A stretch of DNA of 9,895 bases from Gammaproteobacteria bacterium. GTDB taxonomy: Bacteria; Pseudomonadota; Gammaproteobacteria; UBA6429. The stretch is from NCBI GenBank assembly GCA_003232015.1, contig QIKU01000178.1:1-9895 (forward strand), in the 5' to 3' direction. How positions within the stretch are numbered: position 1 is the first letter of the stretch; the number at the start of each line of letters is the position of its first letter. The notes beneath the pieces were generated by a model. It saw only the letters and a program-made list of their open reading frames with translations, was not told the origin of the DNA and made no database searches. Below, one piece after another: positions 1 to 5,439 of the stretch. A program made the translations under genes and the position numbers.

Positions 1-1100
1 GCTTGTTGTATTTCGATGCGGGTGAGGTAAGCAAAGCCCAGCACGGTGTTGGTTCGGTCTAAGTCTGGGTTAAGTTTGTTGGCTTTCTTCGCGGCGCTGA
101 GTGCTTTGTCCAGTTCGTCGTGCATTAAATACACTTCGGCCAGGCGTGACCAGACGAGCGCATTGCCTGGTTCATCTTTTACGGCTTGTTGCAGGGTCGC
201 TAAGGCTTTACCCACTTTAAAGTGAGCCTGGTGTGCATAGCTGAGTGCCAGTTTCGCAGCAGCACTTTTACTATTTGCGGCAACGGCTTGTTGCGCCAGC
301 TTTAGCCCCTGCTCTTTATTGTTTTGTACGATATTGATAACGGCTTGCATGGCCAGGGCGGTACTGTTATTAGGGTTCTGTTTAAGTGCCTGCTGTAACA
401 ATGTTTTGGCTTGCTCAATCTGGCCGGTGCTTAATTTAAGCGATGCTTTGAATTCTAGTGATTGTTTGCCGGGTTCAATAATCATCGGGTAATACAACGA
501 CCAGTTCACCGCATCTCTGGGTGTTGCTTTTAAAATTAAAACAGGTGCCTGGCCTTGTTTGGCCTGGGCGGTCTGGTTTGCGGTTAAACGCACTTCGCCA
601 TGCTTATTATAGGCGCGCACGGTGCCTTCAAAAACCGTTACTTCGGCTCTGTCTTTATTCACACTAACAACAAACTCGGTACCTTCGATGGCCGCGTTGA
701 TAAACGGGGTAATGACTTCGAAGGCGGCTTTTACCCGGCTGATAAAATGGCCGATGCCTTCGTCAATGGATACAACCGACGGCTTGTCGGGTGTAAGGTT
801 GGTAAAGGTAATGGTTGTATTCTGGTTTAAACGAAGGATAGTATCGTTTTTAAGTAGTAAAGCGGCGCGACTTTTTTCCTGCACGCGTAACACATCGCCT
901 TTGCAAAAAGTAGCATTGCGCTTAACGTCCATCCATTGTTTACTTTTGAGCCTGACTTGTACGCTGCCCTGAGAGGACTGTAGCCTGGCTACCCAGTTTT
1001 CGCAGCCCGATGCGTATGTCAGGTTATTATTTAAACCCACATAAACAAAGCTCAATATTAAAAAGTATTTTGCTAATTTAACATTTTTTATTGGTCGCAT
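1..1100 (-). CDS. FecR-domain and TPR-repeat exported protein (partial, C-terminus beyond window)
   Basis: The frame is open from ATG at 1100 to the window edge, giving 366 codons without a stop, so the C-terminus is missing. An in-frame TAA lies 12 bases upstream of the ATG, and GGA sits just before it, which fixes the start. Residues 1-30 form a signal peptide (basic N-terminus, hydrophobic core FLILSFVYVG, then TYAS). Residues about 38-165 match the FecR domain: a GSVQVR strand, an FCKGD motif, SRAALLL, IEGTEFVVSV near 138-147 and VFEGTV near 156-161. From about 215 onward there are degenerate tetratricopeptide repeats of 30-34 residues (for example LVWSRLAEVYLMHDELDKAL). The domain is exported, with no cytoplasmic anti-sigma segment and no sigma-factor gene adjacent, so a classical FecR signalling role is not supported. 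It probably acts as a periplasmic or surface scaffold. It lies 158 bases downstream of the cyclase gene on the same strand and may share its transcript. Family assignment is firm; function is inferred. Confidence 0.85.
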   Translation of the reverse strand, partial: MRPIKNVKLAKYFLILSFVYVGLNNNLTYASGCENWVARLQSSQGSVQVRLKSKQWMDVKRNATFCKGDVLRVQEKSRAALLLKNDTILRLNQNTTITFTNLTPDKPSVVSIDEGIGHFISRVKAAFEVITPFINAAIEGTEFVVSVNKDRAEVTVFEGTVRAYNKHGEVRLTANQTAQAKQGQAPVLILKATPRDAVNWSLYYPMIIEPGKQSLEFKASLKLSTGQIEQAKTLLQQALKQNPNNSTALAMQAVINIVQNNKEQGLKLAQQAVAANSKSAAAKLALSYAHQAHFKVGKALATLQQAVKDEPGNALVWSRLAEVYLMHDELDKALSAAKKANKLNPDLDRTNTVLGFAYLTRIEIQQ

Positions 1101-1258
1101 TATTATTCCATTGCGTTAAACGCTGCGCTATAAAACGCACATGCTTCCCTGTCGTTTTTGACGTCCTGTCGGTCCTGCTTACTACATTAAAAAAGGGGTG
1201 TTTTATTGTTCTACCCGGTTCTTGCTGCCAGGTTAATGCTTTCAATTTGCCGATGGTT
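1101..1258. other. Intergenic spacer between cyclase and FecR/TPR genes
   Basis: This 158-base gap separates two same-strand genes. It has no clear hairpin-plus-T-tract terminator, so read-through from the cyclase gene into the FecR gene is possible. CCTGTCG occurs twice on the plus strand (1148-1154 and 1165-1171), 17 bases apart. I could not identify a convincing promoter. Confidence 0.4.
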
Positions 1259-3505
1259 TTATTTCTTGTCGATTGTTATCGTGCCGTCCCAATCTTTATT
1301 GGTTAAATTTTCACCAGTTAAATTTCCATCAGTTATTATTGTACGCTGTTGTTTACATTGTTGTAAATAAAATCGTGCAACACCATCGGTAGGGAGCGTC
1401 TTACAAATACCCACGAGTGCGATTTCGGCTTCTTTAAATAGGCCTCGTCTAAAAAAGGACAAGGCCTGATGGAATTGTTCAACCTTTTGTTGATCTACAT
1501 CACTTGCATTTGCTTTGAGCTGAATTATTTCATAAAGGGTAATGGCATTATGCTTGCCGGGCAGGATAAAACTGCCAATATTTCGGGCGAGGAACTGGTC
1601 GGTTTTTATCATTACTTCTGCAGAAGCAAGTAAGTAGGTATTGAAATATTTGTTTAAACCTTCAATTCGGTTTGTCGTGTTAACGACATCACCGACCGCA
1701 CGATATTCATAATGGTCGACCGCACCCACATTGCCCACCATCATTTCACCGGCATGCAAACCGATGCGGGTGGGGAGGATTAAGGTCTGGTTGTTGATAG
1801 TATATTTTTTATTTTGTGCCTTGATTATTTCGAGGGCGGTTAGGCAGGCTTGTATTCTGATTTCAATATTTCCCTGAGTTGCTTGAGCTGTGATGGGTAA
1901 CCACAGCGCCAGCATGGCATCGCCAATAATGTCAGATACAATACCGCTGTGTTTTCTAACCGTTGAGAATAAGGTTTCGTAGTATTGGTTCATTAGCTCG
2001 GCCAGATCTTTCGGGCTGAGATTTTCTGCCAGTTGGGTGTATTGCTCGGCATCGGTTGCCATGCAAATGCCGTACTGTAGTTTTTGTGAATGTTGAATTG
2101 GCTGCTTCTGTTCGGTTAGCAAGTCCACCATGGTTTCGGGCACATAATAGCTAAAGGCGCGGTGTAATTTTTTGCGTGCGCGGTAGCTGTCGAGAGCATA
2201 CCAGCTGATACCAAAAACCAGAGCAAGCGGGGCTTGCACAAGCAACGGCACAAATAAGGGTAACCAGAGTGCATGCTCACTGAACTGATAAAAAGCAATA
2301 TATAAGTAACCTGCGGACAAAATAAACCACAGGCCAAGTGCAACTGTTTCACGATATGTGCGGGACACAAAGGCGATAATAAAGCCAAAACCGATAATAA
2401 TCAGTAAAGATGACAGTGTTGATACGGGTTTAATTGTATTGTTGTGTAGTAAATTTGAAAAAGCCGTTGCGGCTATTTCTATGCCGCTCAGATCCAGCCC
2501 ATTGGCCTGTGAAAATACCGTGTGAAAATTATCTTTTTGCTCCGGTTCCAGTTTTTCTGAAAAACCAACAAAAACGGCTTTGTCTTTAAAACTAAAATTA
2601 TCGGGCAGGCGGTCTTCCAGAACTTGATCATAGGTGAGCGTTGTTATTGTTCGTGGCGGGCCATAAAAATTTAAGTAAGGTTGAGGAGTATCAACATAAG
2701 CAGAAAGTAAATTTGCCAGCGCCGTTTTATTTTGTGAAAAAATCTGGTTTTTAAGTTGCATGTACATCTTGTTATTATTGTTTAAGCCTTCACGTAGCTG
2801 TTTTGCCTGCGCAGTGAGAGTAATATTACTCGCAAGTGCTGGCAGTGTTTTTTGAAGATAAGCATTTAAGTCTTGCTGAAGGTAATAATGTAATGCAACC
2901 AGTGGGATGGTAGGGACATCGCCTGATGTTGACCGAAAGGTCCAGAAGCGGGTTACTTTTGCCGGGAATTTGGGCAGGGTGAAGGGGGCTGTGGCCAACG
3001 CGGACTCTTCAAACAGTGCCAATGGCGAGTGAATGGTTTCGATGCTGAAAATATTTTCGGCAGTGAGAGTTTGCGGTGTTTGCCCGGCTGTATTGAGCAG
3101 TTCGCGGCGCAGTTTGGCAAACAGCACCACATTGCCGGCTTGTTTTATGGCTGCGGCCATAACCAAATCATGGTTTTTGTCTCTGGCCTGTTTAAAAAAA
3201 ATATCAAAAGCAATAACTCGCGCACCGGCTTCTTGTAACTTTTGTATTATGCGTGCGTGGTAATCGCGGCTCCAGGAGAGAGGTTCATTGTTAAAGCCAT
3301 AGTGAGACGATGCGACCTTATCAATCGCAACGATGGCAACCTCGTTAGGTGGAGCAAGGGTGCCACGCAGTTTGAATAAAGTATCGAGGCCAACTTTTTC
3401 TTCGATCGAGACAGAGGTAAATAATTGAATGCTTATACCGATAAAAATAACCAAAATGCTTAATATTATACTTTTATAAATAGTTATTTTTGGTATGGTA
3501 GGCAT
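1259..3505 (-). CDS. CHASE2-domain class III adenylate/guanylate cyclase, membrane-bound
   Basis: Predicted sensor cyclase making a cyclic nucleotide, most likely cAMP, from its triphosphate at the inner membrane. Residue numbers count from an upstream TTG at 3514 (751 aa). The ATG at 3505 (residue 4, giving 748 aa) is preferred because it is a standard codon; neither start has a strong ribosome binding site. Layout: membrane span about 15-33; extracytoplasmic CHASE2 sensor about 35-360 (LDTLFKLRG, VIAFDIFF, DKAVFVGF, GIEIAATAFSNLL); three spans about 366-384, 390-410 and 416-440; cyclase domain about 475-660; TPR-like tail about 675-720. Metal-binding Asp488 (TDAEQYT) and Asp532 (IIGDAMLALW) are present, as are Asn612 and Arg616 of the VNTTNRI motif. 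The Lys that normally precedes GD by three positions is Asp528, and the other base-selecting position is Arg605. Domain order is typical of bacterial CHASE2 cyclases. It is divergent from a Crp-like gene, so the two may be a sender and receiver pair. Confidence 0.9.
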   Translation of the reverse strand: MPTIPKITIYKSIILSILVIFIGISIQLFTSVSIEEKVGLDTLFKLRGTLAPPNEVAIVAIDKVASSHYGFNNEPLSWSRDYHARIIQKLQEAGARVIAFDIFFKQARDKNHDLVMAAAIKQAGNVVLFAKLRRELLNTAGQTPQTLTAENIFSIETIHSPLALFEESALATAPFTLPKFPAKVTRFWTFRSTSGDVPTIPLVALHYYLQQDLNAYLQKTLPALASNITLTAQAKQLREGLNNNNKMYMQLKNQIFSQNKTALANLLSAYVDTPQPYLNFYGPPRTITTLTYDQVLEDRLPDNFSFKDKAVFVGFSEKLEPEQKDNFHTVFSQANGLDLSGIEIAATAFSNLLHNNTIKPVSTLSSLLIIIGFGFIIAFVSRTYRETVALGLWFILSAGYLYIAFYQFSEHALWLPLFVPLLVQAPLALVFGISWYALDSYRARKKLHRAFSYYVPETMVDLLTEQKQPIQHSQKLQYGICMATDAEQYTQLAENLSPKDLAELMNQYYETLFSTVRKHSGIVSDIIGDAMLALWLPITAQATQGNIEIRIQACLTALEIIKAQNKKYTINNQTLILPTRIGLHAGEMMVGNVGAVDHYEYRAVGDVVNTTNRIEGLNKYFNTYLLASAEVMIKTDQFLARNIGSFILPGKHNAITLYEIIQLKANASDVDQQKVEQFHQALSFFRRGLFKEAEIALVGICKTLPTDGVARFYLQQCKQQRTIITDGNLTGENLTNKDWDGTITIDKK

Positions 3506-3630
3506 AGCAGTCAATTCTTAAGTGTTGCTCAACATTTGCTGTAGAAGGACTTACGTTGTTATAGGTTAACTATTTCTTTTAAGAATGCTAACGTATAACT
3601 TGAAAAATATCATATTTAAAAGATAATGTT
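3506..3630. promoter_or_regulatory. Divergent promoter region with two dyads between cyclase and Crp-like gene
   Basis: About 125 bases between two divergent genes. A perfect short dyad TGTTG-CT-CAACA lies at 3523-3534. A longer imperfect inverted repeat pairs 3558-3570 (GTTATAGGTTAAC) with 3587-3599 (reverse complement GTTATACGTTAGC); 11 of 13 positions match across a 16-base spacer. Either could be an operator. I see no canonical TGTGA-N6-TCACA site here, so autoregulation by a standard CRP site is not supported by eye. Confidence 0.4.
3600..3627 (+). promoter_or_regulatory. Candidate sigma-70 promoter for Crp-like gene
   Basis: TTGAAA at 3600-3605 and GATAAT at 3622-3627 are separated by 16 bases, each one mismatch from consensus. 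Transcription would start near 3634, just inside the first annotated codon at 3631. This fits better if translation starts at the in-frame ATG at 3679. By-eye call only. Confidence 0.35.
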
Positions 3631-4332
3631 ATGGAAGCAATAAAATTTAAACAAAAACCGAATGCGACCGAGGCCAAAATGGTAGAAATGCTAAGAAATG
3701 TGCCTATCTTTGATAATTTATCAGACGATGAGCTAGAAGCGGTTAAAAAATGCGCAGTTACGCGCAACTTCCCCAAGAACAGCGTTATTATCAACGAAGG
3801 TGACAGCTCGGACAGCCTCTATATTATATTAAAAGGTCGGGTGACGGTTTTCCTGAGTGATGAAAATGGCAAAGAAGTTATTTTAAATTCACAAGGTGAG
3901 GGCAGCTATTTTGGTGAGCTGGCACTGGTGGATAATGATAAACGTTCGGCCTCGGTTGTTACCGCCGAAAAGTCGACTTTTATTGTTATTAGCAAGGCCG
4001 ATTTCAAAAAGGTTTTATCCTCTAACCCCGAACTGGCGTTTAATCTTATTCGCGGTTTAACGCATCGGGTGCGTGATTTAACCGACAATGTTCGCAGCCT
4101 GGCCTTACTGGACGTATACGGGCGTGTTGCGAAAACACTCCTGTCCTTAGCAGAAGAAAAAGAGGATGAGCTGGTCATTGATATGAAGCTGACCCAGCAG
4201 GACATTGCGAACCGAGTAGGCGCATCGCGTGAGATGGTAGCAAAAATTCTTAAAGACTTAACCATTGGTGGTTATATTAGTAGTGACCATAAACGGATTA
4301 CGATTCACGAGCGGTTGCCGTCACATTATTAA
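3631..4332 (+). CDS. Crp/Fnr-family cyclic-nucleotide-responsive transcription regulator
   Basis: 233 residues. The cyclic-nucleotide-binding beta roll spans about 19-140. Its phosphate-binding cassette reads FGELALVDNDKRSASV (94-109), keeping the Glu96 and Arg105-Ser106 equivalents of E. coli CRP Glu72, Arg82 and Ser83, so cAMP binding is likely. The dimer helix (about 140-165) shares LALLDVYGR with CRP (LAFLDVTGR), but CRP Thr127-Ser128 align with Leu150-Thr151. The C-terminal winged helix-turn-helix spans about 187-225; its recognition helix SREMVAKIL (199-207) matches CRP SRETVGRIL except that Arg185 becomes Lys205. No Fe-S cysteine cluster is present, arguing against an Fnr-type oxygen sensor. 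The start at 3631 has only a weak ribosome binding site. The ATG at 3679 (residue 17) has GAGG five bases upstream and would give 217 residues, closer to CRP length. It is divergent from the cyclase gene and ends before a bidirectional terminator. It could be the genome's main CRP or a local paralogue. Confidence 0.9.
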   Translation: MEAIKFKQKPNATEAKMVEMLRNVPIFDNLSDDELEAVKKCAVTRNFPKNSVIINEGDSSDSLYIILKGRVTVFLSDENGKEVILNSQGEGSYFGELALVDNDKRSASVVTAEKSTFIVISKADFKKVLSSNPELAFNLIRGLTHRVRDLTDNVRSLALLDVYGRVAKTLLSLAEEKEDELVIDMKLTQQDIANRVGASREMVAKILKDLTIGGYISSDHKRITIHERLPSHY

Positions 4333-4355
4333 GTTTCTGTTTGAATGGATAAAAG

Positions 4356-4388
4356 AAAAAGCCAACGCAAATTCAGTTTGGCTTTTTT
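4356..4388. terminator. Bidirectional rho-independent terminator
   Basis: AAAAAGCCAA (4356-4365) pairs perfectly with TTGGCTTTTT (4378-4387) around a 12-base loop. It ends in six Ts on the plus strand, and the minus strand gives a TTTTTCTTTT tail. It lies 23 bases after the Crp-like stop and 36 bases beyond the stop of the convergent LuxR-type gene, so it can serve both. Confidence 0.85.
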
Positions 4389-4423
4389 ATGGTTGATAAT
4401 AAGCGGGGTGTACTAGTCAGCTA

Positions 4424-5041
4424 CTAGGCCAGCATATAAGCTGCTTCTTCACTAACCATGCGGAATAAATCCACATTGCGGTCAATCTCCAGCTTATTAA
4501 AGATACGGTAGCGATAGGTGTTTACTGTTTTAGGGCTAATGGATAATTCAGACGAAACACTTTTAATGTTCATGCCATTGGCTAGCATATAGGTTATTTC
4601 GAGCTCACGCTTTGACAGGCTATTAAAGCTGGAAGGGTATTCAGTGTTAATGATCATTTTACTTAAGTCAACGCTAAGGTACTGCTGCCCGCGCATTGCA
4701 AAGTGTATGGAACGAACCAGCTCTTCGAGTGGTGACTTGTAACTGACAATAGAATCTACACCTGCATTTAGCAGCTTTAATAAAAACTGCTTGTGTGCCA
4801 TCGGCATAATTAAAATCTTTTTCACCGAAGGTGTTTGCTGGTGGAGATTTTTTATTTGATTAAACAGGGTATTTGAATAGCTAATGGCGCAGTAAATAAT
4901 CATGTCTGTTTTGTTGTGTGGTGGAGACAAGGGTTCGTATTGTGTGACTGTATATACTTTAAAAATGGCTTCATCCTGCAATAAGCGAGCAATGGCTTTA
5001 ACAGATAAAACATGTTCACCATAAATAGAAATGTTAAGCAT
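4424..5041 (-). CDS. LuxR/GacA-like response regulator with degenerate receiver domain
   Basis: 205 residues, the size of a NarL/GacA-family regulator. The C-terminal LuxR helix-turn-helix (about 140-190) is close to GacA/UvrY: FNSLSKRELEI, LSISPKTVNTYRYRIFNKL. The N-terminal half keeps the receiver outline, with GVDSIVSYKSPLEELVRSI near 94-112 including the conserved Lys102, and MRGQQYLS. The active site is lost, however. The acidic pair near residues 8-9 is Gly-Glu (IYGEH; GacA has Asp-Asp), and the phospho-accepting Asp position is Cys51 (TDMIIYC). It is therefore probably a phosphorylation-independent pseudo-receiver regulator rather than GacA itself. The ATG at 5041 has AGGA seven bases upstream, a good ribosome binding site. 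A perfect dyad at 5065-5077 lies just upstream. No histidine kinase is adjacent. Fold and family are firm; targets are unknown. Confidence 0.88.
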   Translation of the reverse strand: MLNISIYGEHVLSVKAIARLLQDEAIFKVYTVTQYEPLSPPHNKTDMIIYCAISYSNTLFNQIKNLHQQTPSVKKILIMPMAHKQFLLKLLNAGVDSIVSYKSPLEELVRSIHFAMRGQQYLSVDLSKMIINTEYPSSFNSLSKRELEITYMLANGMNIKSVSSELSISPKTVNTYRYRIFNKLEIDRNVDLFRMVSEEAAYMLA

Positions 5042-5064
5042 TTGTCAGTCCTGAGTTACTTTAG

Positions 5065-5077
5065 GTACGCAACGTAC
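5065..5077. promoter_or_regulatory. Perfect dyad GTACG-CAA-CGTAC upstream of LuxR-type gene
   Basis: A 13-base inverted repeat with 5-base arms lies 24-36 bases upstream of the ATG of the LuxR/GacA-like gene. Position and symmetry suit an operator, possibly for autoregulation, or a small leader hairpin. The binding protein is unknown. Confidence 0.35.
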
Positions 5078-5148
5078 TTTTAATAAATTGGGTACAAGAA
5101 TAATGCCTGTGATGGCGTTGGCGTTCTGTGGGAAGTTACTGCTTAAAT

Positions 5149-5165
5149 ATGTGCATAATTCACAT
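5149..5165. promoter_or_regulatory. CRP-like inverted repeat ATGTG-N7-CACAT
   Basis: The perfect 5-base arms resemble the CRP half-site TGTGA/TCACA, but the spacer between TGTG and CACA is 7 bases instead of the canonical 8. It lies about 108 bases upstream of the LuxR-type start. It could be a site for the Crp-like protein encoded at 3631-4332, or chance in AT-rich DNA. Confidence 0.25.
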
Positions 5166-5348
5166 TTTTTTTAGTAAAAGAGGTTTAAGGTAATGGTGAA
5201 ATCAATCGTAAATTAGCCAAAAATTCAGTTATGGGAATGTTGGCTAAGCAGAAAAAATAGATATCACATCATGTAGATATCAGGTTATTACAATAAATTT
5301 CTGGCATGGACAGGGTTGGATCTGAATCAGGATAAGGGGGATAAAAAA

Positions 5349-5438
5349 ATGGAATTAAAATCAGTACATCAAATGTTGCTTATAGGAAGCCTTGTTTTAA
5401 TTAACGTGATCTCGCTTGTTATTTTATACACGCTTTAG
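5349..5438 (+). CDS. Putative 29-residue single-span membrane peptide
   Basis: ATG at 5349, TAG ending at 5438. AAGGGGG at 5334-5340 lies eight bases before the start, a strong Shine-Dalgarno match. The peptide has a short polar head (MELKSVHQ) followed by an almost uninterrupted hydrophobic stretch (LLIGSLVLINVISLVILYTL), the expected form of a bacterial small membrane protein. It ends one base from the convergent pyrC stop (5440) and does not overlap it. I do not recognise the family. It is of KdpF/CydX-like size, but it has no partner genes nearby and no sequence resemblance I can see. Translation is inferred from the ribosome binding site and composition alone. Confidence 0.5.
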   Translation: MELKSVHQMLLIGSLVLINVISLVILYTL

Positions 5439-5439
5439 T

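Larger units (their letters stand above)
5042..5348. other. Noncoding region upstream of LuxR-type gene and 29-codon ORF
   Basis: 307 bases without a credible longer gene. From left to right it holds a perfect dyad (5065-5077), a CRP-like inverted repeat (5149-5165), a perfect 8-base-pair stem (5213-5220 with 5240-5247, 19-base loop, no T-tract) and a direct repeat of TAGATATCA (5258-5266 and 5274-5282). It must carry the promoters of the minus-strand regulator and probably of the small plus-strand ORF. No clear -35/-10 pair could be assigned. Confidence 0.5.

Noticed and set aside
1..1100. FecR gene as part of a FecI/FecR iron-citrate sigma-factor system
   Set aside because: The protein begins with a signal peptide, lacks the cytoplasmic anti-sigma segment, and no sigma factor or TonB receptor gene lies beside it in the window.
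1148..1171. CCTGTCG direct repeat, 17-base period, upstream of the FecR/TPR gene
   Set aside because: Only seven bases, two copies, no symmetry and no clear promoter next to it; too weak to call an operator.
600..1306. Plus-strand open frames of 71-116 codons opposite the FecR/TPR and cyclase genes
   Set aside because: They are antisense to a strongly supported coding frame, lack domain-like composition and have no good ribosome binding sites.
3906..4265. A 119-codon minus-strand open frame opposite the Crp-like gene
   Set aside because: It is Ser/Arg-rich shadow translation of the conserved cNMP and HTH regions.
4361..5244. Shared AAATTCAGTT in the loops of the terminator hairpin (4356-4388) and the hairpin at 5213-5247, both with GCCAA stems
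   Set aside because: The similarity is short and the rest of the loops differ, so I treat it as chance unless more copies are found in the genome.
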